From: Rebecca billardiae RCC1528
Taxonomy: Eukaryota; Haptophyta
Assembly: GCA_965240325.2 (NCBI GenBank)
Contig: OZ251241.1
Coordinates: 1-64,000 of the forward strand
Direction: 5' to 3'
DNA length: 64,000 bases
Shown here: positions 1-10,534 of the stretch, one piece after another
Layout: each line of letters begins with the position of its first letter
Position numbering within the stretch: position 1 is the stretch's first letter
The notes under the pieces: model-generated
What the model was told of the DNA's origin: nothing
The model's database searches: none
What the model saw: only the letters and a program-made list of their open reading frames with translations
Translations under genes and position numbers: made by a program

Positions 1-13
1 CCGCCACGAACGG

Positions 14-780
14 AGGCCTCACGCGCACCGCCGCGCGGTCGCAGCGCCCAACAACCGCCCGAGCGCCGACCGCGCAAGCGCCGCGCTGTGAATTAACAGT
101 GCGCCAAAGCGAGTCGAGGCGCCGGGTCGATCGGCCTCAAAGGACGTGTTCCGACCGACCGAGCCGACCCCCTCGACGGTCAGCCACGCCACCACTTAGA
201 GCGGACGCGCCGCCTCGGCGCGAACTGAGGCCTCACGCGCACCGCCGCGAGGGATCGCAGCGCCCAACCACCGCCCGCGCCAGCCGACCGCGCGAGTCGC
301 CGCGCTGCGAATCATATATCATCAGTCGTCGTGCGCCAAAGCGAGTCGAGGCGCCGGGTGAATGCGCCTCGCTCTAGAGACACGTTCCGACCGACCGAGC
401 CGACCGGCCCCCTCGACGGTCAACCGCCACGCCACCAGTTCAGATATAGCAGAGCAGCGGACTCGCCGCCCTCGCCGCGATTGGGCGATTGCGTCACACG
501 CTGCCTCATAGTCATCACACGCGGCGGAGCGGCCTCATATCTACTGCGCTAACCGCTCACGCGCACCGCGAGCCGCGCGGTCGCAGCAGCGCCCAACCAC
601 CGCCCGCGAGCCGATTAGTGTGAGGCGCCGCGCCGCGAATCATCAGTGCGCCACAGCGAGTCGAGTCGCCGGGTGGATCGGCCTCTAGAGACGACGCGTT
701 CCGATTGACCGAGCCAAGCGACCCCGCCTCAGACGGTCAGCCATGCCGCCAGTCAGAGCGGCCTGCAGCTACTGATCGGG
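14..780. repeat. Degenerate tandem repeat, about three units
   Basis: Three diverged copies of one unit start near 14, 228 and 556. Each copy carries the same landmarks in order: CTCACGCGCACCGC, a CAGCGCCCAAC block, TGCGCCA(A/C)AGCGAGTCGAG, and a GTTCCGA(C/T)(C/T)GACCGAGCC block ending in an ACGGTCA block. The first period is about 214 bp. The second is about 324 bp because of an inserted AT-richer stretch near 440-545. No credible coding sequence lies in it. It may be the edge of a satellite or subtelomeric array running out of the window to the left. Confidence 0.75.
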
Positions 781-1090
781 CGCCGTCAGCTGAGGGCGGT
801 GCTGAGGCGTCGTCTGGGGTACGTGGCGAGGCCTCCGTACACGGCCGCGCCGCGCCGGGTGAGAGCAGCTGCATTCAGCAGTCGCTGCTCACCGGGTCAG
901 GTCGGACGAGATGTGAGATGGGGGGGCGGGGCGGGGGCAGCTGCGACCGGTGCGAGGCGCTGGGGTGGCAGTGGGGTGCCCTGCGCGCGTCGCCCCCGGC
1001 GCACGGCCGCCGTCCGACGACAGCCGCGACCTCGGCGAGCCGTCACGCGCTGGCGCGCGACGACGCGGCGCCCGCCGCCGCGCGGCGGCC
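781..1090. other. Intergenic, nothing recognised
   Basis: This GC-rich spacer lies between the repeat array and the stop codon of the acetyltransferase gene. I see no conserved domain, RNA gene or repeat in it. Confidence 0.5.
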
Positions 1091-1927
1091 CTACGCTGGC
1101 CCCCGCGCCGCGGTCGCCGGGCCGGCGCCGGGCTCGCGCCGCATGGCCACGAGCGGGTGCGCGCACGCGCCGCGCAGCGCCGCCTCGTGCCCGCGCGGCG
1201 CGAGCAGCGCGCGCCGCTCGACCTCGCGGAAGCCGTGGCGCGCGTACAGCGCGGCGTGCCGCTCGCCGCAGCACTCGAGGTAGCTCGGCAGGCCCTCCGC
1301 GTCGGCCGCGCGCGCCGCGGCGCGCAGCAGCGCGCGCGCGTGCCCGGCGCGGCGCGCGTCGGGCCGCACGGCGACCACGAGCACGTGCCAGTGCGCGCGC
1401 GGCGCGTGCGCGCGGTGCATCGCCTCGATGGCGGGGGCGAGCGCCGCGCTGAAGGCCTCGGCCACGTGCGCGAGCGCCGGCTCGGTCCACGCCGCGGGCA
1501 GCGCCGCCCAGCCGCCGAGCAGCACGCGCGCGCCCGCGAGCGTGTCGCCGAGCGTCGCGCCCACGCCGCCGCCAAACCGCTCGAGCCGGCGCATCAGGAG
1601 GACGCCCGCGAGCCGGCCGTCGGCGCCGGGCGTGCCGAGCAGCAGCCCGTGCGGCGGGCCGTGCCGCGCCACGGCCACCGCCATCAAGAACTCGAACAGC
1701 GCCGCGCGCCGCGCGTCGGCGCGGTCGGCGAGCGGCGCGCCGAGCGCCCAGTCGGTGCTCAGCTCGGGCTCGGCGTCGGCCGTGCCGGCGAAGGCGCGCG
1801 CGGCGAGCGCGATGGCCTCGCGCCGGCGCTCGGGACCGGCGATGCGCAGCACGCGCCCGTCCGCCTCGCTCGCCGCGCGCCACGCCGCCTCCACGCCGTC
1901 GTCGTCGCGGCCGCACCACGTCGTCAT
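1091..1927 (-). CDS. GNAT-family N-acetyltransferase
   Basis: A 278-residue single-exon protein with a C-terminal GNAT fold. The core is HWHVLVVAVRPDARRAGHA (about residues 185-203): the beta-4 strand followed by the acetyl-CoA pyrophosphate loop in the form RRAGHA, near the usual (Q/R)xxGx(G/A). It continues into SYLECCG and LYARHGFREVE, the typical beta-5 and final strand of the family. The family moves an acetyl group from acetyl-CoA to an amine; the substrate cannot be read from sequence. The start is the first ATG of the frame, in the context GACGATGACG. The same-strand GT61-like gene ends 80 bp upstream of this start. No targeting signal is visible, so the protein is probably cytosolic. 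Confidence 0.82.
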   Translation of the reverse strand: MTTWCGRDDDGVEAAWRAASEADGRVLRIAGPERRREAIALAARAFAGTADAEPELSTDWALGAPLADRADARRAALFEFLMAVAVARHGPPHGLLLGTPGADGRLAGVLLMRRLERFGGGVGATLGDTLAGARVLLGGWAALPAAWTEPALAHVAEAFSAALAPAIEAMHRAHAPRAHWHVLVVAVRPDARRAGHARALLRAAARAADAEGLPSYLECCGERHAALYARHGFREVERRALLAPRGHEAALRGACAHPLVAMRREPGAGPATAARGPA

Positions 1928-2007
1928 CGTCGTCGGCGGGCCGCCGCCATTGCTGCTGCTTTGATTTCGTCATCAGCACTCATAAACAAATAAAAGCGCG
2001 CGCCGCG

Positions 2008-3636
2008 CTACAAAAATGAGGGCAACGCCCCGCCGCCCTCGTCATCGGCGGCGTCGCAGCAGCGCGTGGGCGGCGCGGTGGCGTTCCGCGGCGGCGCGCC
2101 CGCCCCCTCGCCCTCGCCGCCGCGGCCGCCGCGCGGCGGCGGCGGCGCCTCGCGCTCGGCGTCGCCGCCGCCGCCGTCCCACGGCGGCACGCACGCGGCG
2201 TAGTGCGGCGGCAGCGGCGCGCGCGCGCGCGCGTCGCCGCTCGCGTACCGGCGCACGCGCGCGCGCGGCACGCCCGTGTACGGCGCGCGCAGCGCCTCGC
2301 GCTCGTACGCGCCGAAGACGGCGGCCCACGGCACGCGCGGCGCGCACGCGCCGCCGCGGCGCGGCGCGGGCAGCACGCGCTCGAGCCAGCGCCCAAAGTC
2401 GCGCAGGTGTACGGTGGCGGCCCTGGGGCGCTGCGGGGGCAGGAAGCCGCCCTCGTCGCGCGCCGCGCCGCCGTCCGGCTCGTCGGCGAGCGCCTCCGCG
2501 CCGGCGGGCGCGCAGCCCTTGGTCTGGTTGGCGCGCGCGCACGGGCGCAGCGGCAGCGCGCCGTGCACCATGTACGGCGCGTGCAGCAGCCCGAGCTCCA
2601 GCGCGCACTCGTGGTGGTACAGGTAGCCGGACGCGTACGCGGTCACGAGCGCGCCGTGCAGCTCGAGCAAAGACGCCCCGCGCGCCATGTACCGGCAGTT
2701 GTGCAGCGACGAGCCGAACAGCGAGACGGCGACGGCGGCGCGCGCGTACAGCCGCGCCTCGTCGGCGTACGCGAGCGCGTGCGCGTCCGCCGCGACGAAG
2801 CGCAGCCACGGCCGCGCCCGCGCCGCGTGCGCGGCCAGCAGCCGGACGAGCGCGCCCTCGTTGGCCACCCTGCGGCCGGACGGCTGCGTGGCCGCGCGCG
2901 CGTACAGGAACGTGTCGGGCGCGGCGGCCGCGCCGAGCACCGCGCGCGCGTCGTCGCGGAACGCGCCGGCCACGCCGCCCGGCACGCTGGCGCTCAGCTG
3001 GAAGCGCGTGAGCGCGAGCACGCGGCCGGCCAGCTCGTGCGGCGGCCGGCCGTGCGCCTCGCAGCACGCGCGCCGCCGCGCGTCCCTGAGGCACAGCGGC
3101 ACCCAGCCCGCGCGCACCACGCGCACGCCGAAGAGGGCGCGCGAGCGCGCGCCGCCAAAGAGCCCGGCGAGCTCGTCGAACACGCGCGCCGGCCGCCCGT
3201 CCGGCGCGCCCGCGGGCACGTACACCGTCAGCTCCGCGCGCGCGCCGCTGCGGTTGCGCGCGAGCGCGCGCGCGCCGCGCGCGTAGATGAACGCCTGGTA
3301 CACGGAGAAGAGCCACTCGTGCACGTGCCCGTACTGCGAGGGGGTGTGGCCCGACGGGTTGAACACCACGGCGAGCCGCCCGCCCGAGCGCGCCGCGAGC
3401 TCCTCCACCAGCGACGCGTTGTCGCGCAGGTGGCGCACGCGCGGCGCCTCGAGCGTCGCGCCAAAGCCCCCGAGGCCCAGGCCCTCGGCCGAGGGCGCGC
3501 GGCGGACGGCGGGGTGCGGCGAGGAGGATGGGGCGCACCACGACCCGCCCGCGCCCGCCTTCACCCCGCTCGACCCCCGCGCCGCGAGCAGCAGCGGCAC
3601 GAGCCAGCAGCGCGGGCGGAGGCGCGCGGCCGCCAT
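2008..3636 (-). CDS. GT61-like glycosyltransferase, type II membrane protein
   Basis: A 542-residue single-exon protein. The chosen start (ATG at 3636, with G at -3 and +4) puts a signal anchor directly at the N-terminus (CWLVPLLLAARG). An in-frame ATG at 3708 would add 24 residues ahead of it. The hallmark lies at about residues 300-345: VSLFGSSLHNCRYMARGASL followed by LELHGAL. This matches the GT61/EOGT-type nucleotide-sugar site, in which a surveillance-like G(A/S)xLxN motif precedes a conserved E. Family members transfer xylose, arabinose or GlcNAc to glycans or proteins in the ER or Golgi; the donor here is unknown. The C-terminal 60 residues are Gly/Pro/Arg-rich and look disordered. 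The GNAT gene lies 80 bp downstream on the same strand. Confidence 0.65.
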   Translation of the reverse strand: MAAARLRPRCWLVPLLLAARGSSGVKAGAGGSWCAPSSSPHPAVRRAPSAEGLGLGGFGATLEAPRVRHLRDNASLVEELAARSGGRLAVVFNPSGHTPSQYGHVHEWLFSVYQAFIYARGARALARNRSGARAELTVYVPAGAPDGRPARVFDELAGLFGGARSRALFGVRVVRAGWVPLCLRDARRRACCEAHGRPPHELAGRVLALTRFQLSASVPGGVAGAFRDDARAVLGAAAAPDTFLYARAATQPSGRRVANEGALVRLLAAHAARARPWLRFVAADAHALAYADEARLYARAAVAVSLFGSSLHNCRYMARGASLLELHGALVTAYASGYLYHHECALELGLLHAPYMVHGALPLRPCARANQTKGCAPAGAEALADEPDGGAARDEGGFLPPQRPRAATVHLRDFGRWLERVLPAPRRGGACAPRVPWAAVFGAYEREALRAPYTGVPRARVRRYASGDARARAPLPPHYAACVPPWDGGGGDAEREAPPPPRGGRGGEGEGAGAPPRNATAPPTRCCDAADDEGGGALPSFL

Positions 3637-3979
3637 CGCCGCCGCCCGCCGCTTCGTGAAGCGAGCGCAACGTCCGTTTGGCGTTTTATGACAGTAGATA
3701 TGTTTCATTATAATACTGTAACGGCGTCGGTTCGTACGTCGCTATCGTTACAGTAGCTTAGATATGTCACAGCACAGCGGGTAGACTTCGTATCTTATAG
3801 TGCGGCATACAGGCGGACGGCGGATCAGCCAGCGACGCCAGCGCCAGCAGGCGGGAAGCGCAGGCAGTGCAGCCTGCGCTGCGGACGTGTCGGTGACAGT
3901 CCGGGAGGCCGACGGCACCGCGGTGCTGCTGTGAGCTGTCTGTAGTCGTTGTAAGTTGGTCTGCTCGGCGCGGCGCTCG
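3637..3979. other. Intergenic with a lower-GC promoter-like stretch
   Basis: This spacer sits between the GT61-like start and the NOC1 stop. Positions about 3675-3810 are markedly AT-richer than the flanks and include TATTATA on the minus strand just ahead of the 3708 ATG. It is a plausible promoter for the GT61-like gene, but no known element is recognised. Confidence 0.35.
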
Positions 3980-5789
3980 TCACGCGCGGCGAGCCCCGCG
4001 GCCCCCGCGGCCCCCGCCGCGGCCGCCGCGGCCGCGGCGCGCGGGGCGGTCCATGCGCTGCTCCCACGCGCGCTGCGCCGCGGGCACCTCGTCGCCGCCG
4101 CCGAGCACGTGCGCAAAGTCCTGCGCGCACACCGGAGGGGGGCGGGGGCGCGTGTGAGCGTGGCCGCGGCACGGCGCGGCCGCGGCGCGTGCGCGCACCT
4201 CCGCGGCCGCAAAGGCGCCGCCGCCGCCGCGCTGCTTCTTGCGCGCGCCCGCCGGCTCGGCCGCGCCCTCGTCCTCCTCGCCCGCGTCCTCGTCGCCGAA
4301 GACGAGGCCGTCGTCGTCGTCGTCGCTGTCCCCCTCGCTGGCCTCCTCGTCGCTCGCGCCGACCATCGCGCCTCCCATCGCGGCCTCGGCGTCGTCGTCG
4401 TCGTCGGCGTCGCCCGAGCTCGAGCCGTCGTCCGACGCCGCGCCGCCGCCGAACGGCGCGCCGCCCGCGGCCCGCTCGGCCGCGGCGTACGCGGCGGCGA
4501 ACGCGTCGTCGTCCTCGCCGTCCGAGTCCTCGTCGGCGCCCGCGCCGCCGGCCGCCGTGCGCGCGTGGTGCGCCTCGAGCTGCCTGGCGAGCACGTCGGC
4601 GAACGCGTCCGCCTCCGCCTCCTCGCCCTCGGCCGAGCCGTCCGCGCGCGCGCCGCGCGCGCGCTTGCGCCGCAGCGCCGCGCGCGCCTCCGCCTCCTCG
4701 CGCGCCGCGCGCTGCACCTCGAACGCCGCGGCGAAGTCGTCCTCCGCGCCGCCCGCGCCGCGCGCGGCCGAGGGCGGCGCGTCGGCGTGCGGCTGCATCA
4801 GCGAGACGCCGCGCGCGCCCTTGGGCGGCCGCTGCCGCGCGGCGAAGCGGTCGAGGAAGCGGCTGCGGCTGAGGTCGCGCAGGGGGTCGCCCGCGTACGC
4901 GATGGGCTGGCCGCGCGCCACCGCGCCCGCGAAGAGCGCGACGGTCGGGTGGAAGTGGCGCTGCAGCGGGACCAGCTCCCACAAGGCACAGCGCTCGGCG
5001 TGCGCCGCGCGCGGCTCGCGCGCGAGCGGCGCGTACGGCGGCGCGCCCTCGGCGGGCGCGCGCTCGGCCGGCGCGGCCGGCTCGCGCGGCCGCGGCCGCG
5101 GCCGCGGGTGCCGCCGCGCCTCCGCGCCCGCCTCGTCCTCGTCCAGCCGGTCGGCGTCGACGAAGACCTCCACGTCGTCGTCCACGTCGTCGTCGTCCTC
5201 GGCGGCCGCGGCGGCGGCGGCGCCGCCGCCGCCGCCCGCGCCCGCGCCGGGCCGCACGAGCTCGCGCAGCGCGTCCGCGCCCGCGCCGCCCTGCGCCGCG
5301 GCCGGGTCCGTGCGCGCGGCCACGTGCGCGCACAGCAGCAGGCACGCGGCCGCGTACGGCGCGCCGCCGTGCGCGGCCGCCTGCAGCGCGCGCTTGGCGA
5401 GCGCGCACGCGCGCGGCAGGTCCGTGTCGTCGCGCAGCCCGCGGTACAGCACGTTCAGGAAGAGCGCGTGCTTCGCCGAGGCGCGCAGCCCCGGGTGGAG
5501 CAGCGCGCCGTACAGCGCGCGCGCCCAGCGCTCCGAGAGCGACGCGCGCGCGCCCGCGAGCGCGCACAGCAGCCGCAGCGCGTGCGTGGCCGCGCCAAAG
5601 GACGCGCCGTGCGTCACGGCAAAGAGCGCGTCTGCGCACGCGCCGAGCGCCTCCTCCCAGCCCCCGCCCTCCGTGTCGTGCGTCGCGAAGGGCAGCGCGC
5701 GGTTGATGCCGACGAGCAGCGCGGACAGCAGCCGCGCGTGCGAGCCCGCGCCCGCCGACGACGACGCGGCCGCGCCCGCGGACGCGCCC

Positions 5790-5820
<31 letters not shown>

Positions 5821-6933
5821 GCCCGCGGCCGCCGCCGCGCCCGCGGCCGCGGCCGCCGCCGCGCCCGCGGCCGGCGCGCGCCGGCGCCGGCGCGCGCCGC
5901 TCGTGCGCCTGCTGCTCGTGCGCCTGCGCGAAGAGCGCGACGTAGAGGCGGATGAGCGTGGTGGCGAGGCGTGCGTGCGCGCGCGTGAGCACCAGCTGGT
6001 TGAGGAAGAGCGCGCCATGGTACTTGGCGCGCAGCGGCAGGCCGGGCGAGAGGCACAGCCGCGAGACCTCGCCCACCACCACCTCCGCCATGCGCGCGTG
6101 CGCCTGCACCACCAGCGAGAGCCCGTGCCCCGCCGCGCTCGCCACGCGCGGCGCGGGGTCGGCGAGCTTGGAGGCGAGCGCGCCGAGCAGCTCCGCCTCG
6201 CGCTCGGGCGCCGCGCTCAGCAGCCGGTGCAGCGCGCCCACCGCCGCGCGCTTCACGTGCGACACGCCCGCCGAGGCGGCGGCGCGCACCACCACGTCGC
6301 GCACAAAGGTGGCGTACGCCGCGCGCAGCCGCGCCTCCGCCCAGCCCACGAGCAGCGCCTGCTGCGCGGCGCGCGCCGGCTGCGCGCCGAGCGCGGCCTG
6401 CAGCTGCTCGTGCCCGCGCGCGCCCAGCGGGCTCAGCTTGCGGTGCGGCGGCAGCGCCACCTCGACCCACAGCTCGACGAGCGGGCCGAGCGCGGCGAGC
6501 AGCTGCCGGTCGCCGCGCCGCGCGAGCGCCACCAGCCCCTCGAGCTGCGCCAGCGAGTGCAGCGGCGACTCGCGCACGCACAGCGCGGCGGCCGCCACCC
6601 GGTCCGCCAGCGTGCCGCTCGCAATCGTCTCGCGCACCCACGCGCGGTCACCGCCCGCGCGCGCGTCCATGCGCGCCTCGTACGCGGAGAGCTCGTCGGC
6701 GTACAGCGCCTCCGCCCGCGCCGACGCAGCCTCGACCACCGCCGCGCCCGCCGGCGCCGTGCCCGCCGGCGGCGGCGGCGCGTCGCAGCCGTCCGCCTCG
6801 AACCAGCGGCCGCCCGCCGGCGGCAGCGGGATCAGCAGCGCGCGCGGCCGCTTGGGCGCGCGCGCGCCGCCGGCCGGCCGCGCGGCGCCGGCGCGCGCGT
6901 CGGCGCCCGCGCCGCGCGCACGCTTCGCCCCGC

Positions 6934-6971
<38 letters not shown>

Positions 6972-7186
6972 TCGGCCGCGCCGGCCGGCGCGCGCGCCGC
7001 GCCGCTCCTCGCGCGCGCCGCCGCGTCGCGCGGCTTGGCCCGGCGCGGCGCGTCGAGCTCGTTGGGCTGGCGGAACGGGTCCTCCTCGGGCTCGGCGCGC
7101 GCCGCGCCGCGCCGCGCCGCCTCGCCGCCCAGCCCCAGCCCGCTCATGAAGGTGGCCAGCTCGCCGCGCAGCGCGTCGCCCGCCAT
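3980..7186 (-). CDS. NOC1/MAK21/CEBPZ-family ribosome biogenesis factor
   Basis: Predicted 1,042 residues from two exons, 7186-4199 and 4120-3980. The 78-nt intron is in frame and stop-free, but removing it restores FAAAEDFAHVLGG, the conserved C-terminal motif of the family. The start is the ATG at 7186 (CCAAGATGGCG). Domain signs: a HEAT-like repeat region (HVKRAAVGALHRLLSAAP; ALFLNQLVLTRAHARL), then the CBF signature CALWELVPLQRHFHPTV near residue 736, followed by YAGDPLRDLSRSRFLDRF. An Arg/Gly and poly-Gly insertion lies near residues 440-465, and the tail near 875-980 is acidic. NOC1 acts with NOC2 in the nucleolus on early 60S pre-ribosomes; that role is inferred from the family. Confidence 0.9.
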
Positions 7187-7437
7187 CTTGGCCCGCGCAG
7201 TAGAGAGGCGTCGTCGCCGCACACGTCCACGTGGTGAGCGCGGTCCGGCGCGTCGCTCCGGGCAGGGGAAGAGGGAGACACGGACGATGTTGAGACGTCG
7301 GACCAACTGGCAACCTCAACTAGCGGCAACTTTTCGAGGCTCAGTCAGTGACGTCACGGCAGAGCCGCGACGAAAATGTATCGGAGTGATATGCTGTAAC
7401 GTGCCCAGCCGGGCGCAGCCACCGGCGCCAACGGGCC

Positions 7438-8661
7438 TCAGCCCTCCTGCTGCGCCGACGCCCGCGGCGACTGAGCAGCCCGCCGGGACGACGGCGGCGA
7501 CCGTGGTCCGGTCGCCGCAGACGCGGTCCCCGGCGTCGCGCTGCGCCGCGCGACGACGGTCCCGTGCCCGCGCACCTGCCGCAGCCTCGGCCGCGGCGCG
7601 GGCCCCGCGGCGGCGGCGGCGGCCTCGGCCTGCGTCGAGCGCGCGACGGGCGCGCCGTCGGCGCCGTCGCCCTCGGCGCCCCGCGGGGCGAGCCCAGGCT
7701 CCGACGGCGCGCGCGCGCGCGCGCTCGGCGGTTGTTGGCGCAAGAGGTGCTCGAGCGGCAGCCGGATGCGCGCCGCCCAGCCGCGCTCGTTGTGCCGAGC
7801 GCCGGGGGCGCGGTGGTACATGTGCGCGACGCCGTGGAGGTCGAGCGCCGCCTTCATCGCGCCGACGCCCGGCTGCAGCTGCGAGTCCAGCCACCAGTAC
7901 CCCGGGTTGGGCCCGTCGCTGAGGTCGAGCAGCGGCACGCGCCGCGCGTCCGTGTCGCCGCCATTGTCAATGTACACGCGCCCGCCCGGCACGCCGTGCA
8001 GCCGCCGCCCGTTCATCGCCACGTCGAGGAGGAGCGGCGGCTGGAAGACGGGCGACAGCGCGGCGCAGTTGCCGATGCTGTCCGGCCGGAGCCACATCGA
8101 GCGGAACGCGCACAGGCCGCCGAGGCTCGCGCCCATCGCGGCCGTGTGCGCGGCGCCGCTGCGCGTGCGGAAGCACCGGTCGACGCGCGGCTTCAGGCCG
8201 TCGCAGAGGAACTCGAGGTAGGCGTCGCCCACGGGCGAGTCGGAGTACTCGAGGTGGCGCCTACGCCCCGTGTTGTCGATCAGCACGACGATCGGCTGGT
8301 GCTCCGGCGGCAGCCCCATCGCGCTCAGCTGCGCGGTGAGGCGCCACGAGTGGCCCGTCCACGAGTCCGCGTCGTACACGGCGTTCTGGCCGTCGTGCAC
8401 GTAGAGCACGGGGAACTCGAGCGCCGGGTGCGTGCGGTACGCGGGGGGCAGCCAGATACGCACGTCCCGCGTGGGGATGAGCAGGTGCTCCACCGGCGAG
8501 CGGTTGGCCATCCAGCGCGCGACGCTCGAGGAGCGCACGAGCCGGCCGAGCCCAGGGCCGTCCAGAGCCGCAGGGCCGTGGGTGGCCGCGCGGGCGAGCG
8601 CGAGCGCGGTGCCGGCGAGGAGTGCGGCGCCAAGCCGTGCCCGCGGGCGTGGGTTGCCCAT
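7438..8661 (-). CDS. Putative secreted alpha/beta-hydrolase esterase (esterase D / Fes type)
   Basis: A 407-residue single-exon protein. The start is the ATG at 8661, giving a clear signal peptide (LGAALLAGTALALARA). VEHLLIPTRDVRIWLPPAY, FPVLYVHDGQN and IVVLIDNTG follow the putative esterase family (PF00756) that includes enterochelin esterase and antigen-85-like enzymes. The nucleophile elbow is GASLGG with Ser179. D232 or D236 (YIDNGGD) and H290 (GARHNERGW) fit the acid and base of the triad. The last 95 residues are low-complexity. It is divergent from the FAD enzyme at 8900 with 238 bp between starts, so the two may share a promoter. The substrate is unknown. Confidence 0.78.
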   Translation of the reverse strand: MGNPRPRARLGAALLAGTALALARAATHGPAALDGPGLGRLVRSSSVARWMANRSPVEHLLIPTRDVRIWLPPAYRTHPALEFPVLYVHDGQNAVYDADSWTGHSWRLTAQLSAMGLPPEHQPIVVLIDNTGRRRHLEYSDSPVGDAYLEFLCDGLKPRVDRCFRTRSGAAHTAAMGASLGGLCAFRSMWLRPDSIGNCAALSPVFQPPLLLDVAMNGRRLHGVPGGRVYIDNGGDTDARRVPLLDLSDGPNPGYWWLDSQLQPGVGAMKAALDLHGVAHMYHRAPGARHNERGWAARIRLPLEHLLRQQPPSARARAPSEPGLAPRGAEGDGADGAPVARSTQAEAAAAAAGPAPRPRLRQVRGHGTVVARRSATPGTASAATGPRSPPSSRRAAQSPRASAQQEG

Positions 8662-8899
8662 CCTGAGCCCCTGCGCGGGGGGGGCGGCTCCGCCGGTCGC
8701 CGAGCAGCCGGTCGCCGCGGCTCCGCTTGCGGCTGGCTTCGTCCGCGCACGCGCGCCCGTCCCGCTGGGTAAACGCGCGCGCGGCCGGAGCTTTCTGAAG
8801 CGCGTTCGGTTTTCGCTGGCGACGAACTCTGCGCTTCCTGATCTCCAGATCCGGACGCGAGTTCCGATCCGGTACGACCTGAAAGCAGTCGTCGAGAAT

Positions 8900-10534
8900 A
8901 TGGCGGCGGCCGTGATTGCGCTGCTCGCGGCGGGCGGCGCGGGCCGGCCGCACGTCGTCATCGTCGGCGGCGGCTGGGCCGGCTTCGGCGCGGCGGATGC
9001 GATCGCCCGCGCGCGCCTCCCCGTCGACGTGACGCTCCTCGAGGCGGCCGCCCAGCCCGGCGGCCTCGCCGCGGGCTGGCGGACGGCGGGCGGGCGCGCC
9101 GTCGAGGCGGGCGTGCACGGCTTCTGGCGCAACTACCGCAACATCGACCGCGTGGTCGGCGAGCTCGGGATCGAGCCGTTCACGCCGTACACGCCGTCCG
9201 CGCTGTACACGCGCGCCGGGCTCTCCGTCGTCGCGCCGATCCTCGGCGAGCTGCCGCGGCTGCCGGCGCCGCTCGGCACGGCGCTCTGGCCCGAGTTCAA
9301 GACGATGACGCGCGCCGACCAGCTCACCGCGGCGCCGCTCGTCGCCGCCTTCCTCGACTTTGACGGCTCGGACCGCGCGTGGCGCCGGTACGACGGCATG
9401 ACCGCGCGCGAGCTCTTCGCGCCGCTCTCGGCCGCGCTGTACTCGCAGTTCATCGAGCCGATGCTGCTCACGCTGCCCATGTGCCCGGGCGAGGACTGCA
9501 GCGCCGCCGCCGCGCTCTCGCTCTTCTCCTACTTCGCGCTGGAGCACCAGGCGGACTTTGACGTGCGCTGGCTGCGCGGCTCCGCGTCGACGACCATCTT
9601 CGCCCCGTGGGCCGCCCGCCTCGACGCGCTGAGCGCGCGCGCGGGGTGCGGCGCCGTGCGCGTGCTGTACGGCAAGCGGCTGGTGGACGTGGCCGCCGAC
9701 AGCGGCGGCGCCGTCACGGCGGTGCGCACCGCCGACGGGGACGAGATCGCGTGCGACGCGCTGATCAGCGCCGTCGGCATCAGCGCCGCGCAGAAGATCG
9801 CCACGCTCGCGCCCGGCCTCGCGCGCGCGCGCGCGCAGGCGGGCGGCGACTTTGCGTCCCTCGAGGCGCTGCGCGCGGTCGACGTGGTCGCGGTGCGGCT
9901 CTGGCTGCGCCGCGCGTTCACGCCGCCGCACGCGTCCAACGTGTGCGGCGGCGGGCTCGCGCCCGGGCTGGAGACGACGGGCTTCACGTTCTACGACCTC
10001 GGCGCCCTCCAGGACGACTTCAAGCCGGGCGGCGCGGGCGGGGCCGCCGGCTCCGTGCTCGAGCTCGACTTCTACTACGCGGCGCCGCTGCTCGAGATGG
10101 ACGAGCGCGCGCTGGTGGCCACGGCGCTGCGCGCGCTGCGCACCGCGTGCCCGGCCACGTACGCCTCGCTCGGCGAGGCGGACGTGGAGGACTGCGCGGT
10201 GGTGCGCGTGCCCGCGGGCGTGAGCCACTTCGCGCCCGGCTGCTACAGCAGCCTGCCCGCCATCCGCTCGACGGCGCTGCGCAACTGGTGGTGGGCGGGC
10301 GACTGGGTGGACCGCGGCGGGCACCGCAGCTGGTCGCAGGAGAAGGCGCTCGTCACGGGCATGCAGGCGGCGCGCGCCGCGGTCGCGCACACGCTCGGCG
10401 CGCGCGCGTCGGCGCGCGTGGCGCGCCCGCTGCCCGTCGAGCCCGACGAGCCTCAGCTCGCCATCGGCAGGGCGGCGGTGCGCGCCGCGCGGGACGCCTT
10501 CGGCTTCGAGGGCGCGGCCCTCGGCGTAAAGTGA
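8900..10534 (+). CDS. FAD-dependent amine-oxidase / carotenoid-desaturase-like enzyme
   Basis: A 544-residue single-exon protein. The start is the ATG at 8900 (GAATATGGCGG), which puts the dinucleotide-binding motif near the N-terminus: PHVVIVGGGWAGFGAADAI, an intact GxGxxG. The motif TLLEAAAQPGGLA follows, matching the ribose-binding E and GG of flavin amine oxidases, phytoene desaturases and zeta-carotene desaturases. The C-terminal FAD site is present as WWWAGDW...GGHRSWSQEKALVTG. The length fits the desaturase branch. Which substrate is oxidised is not readable; a carotenoid or other isoprenoid is an inference. The leader MAAAVIALLAAGG is short and hydrophobic and could start a plastid-targeting signal. 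Confidence 0.78.
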   Translation: MAAAVIALLAAGGAGRPHVVIVGGGWAGFGAADAIARARLPVDVTLLEAAAQPGGLAAGWRTAGGRAVEAGVHGFWRNYRNIDRVVGELGIEPFTPYTPSALYTRAGLSVVAPILGELPRLPAPLGTALWPEFKTMTRADQLTAAPLVAAFLDFDGSDRAWRRYDGMTARELFAPLSAALYSQFIEPMLLTLPMCPGEDCSAAAALSLFSYFALEHQADFDVRWLRGSASTTIFAPWAARLDALSARAGCGAVRVLYGKRLVDVAADSGGAVTAVRTADGDEIACDALISAVGISAAQKIATLAPGLARARAQAGGDFASLEALRAVDVVAVRLWLRRAFTPPHASNVCGGGLAPGLETTGFTFYDLGALQDDFKPGGAGGAAGSVLELDFYYAAPLLEMDERALVATALRALRTACPATYASLGEADVEDCAVVRVPAGVSHFAPGCYSSLPAIRSTALRNWWWAGDWVDRGGHRSWSQEKALVTGMQAARAAVAHTLGARASARVARPLPVEPDEPQLAIGRAAVRAARDAFGFEGAALGVK

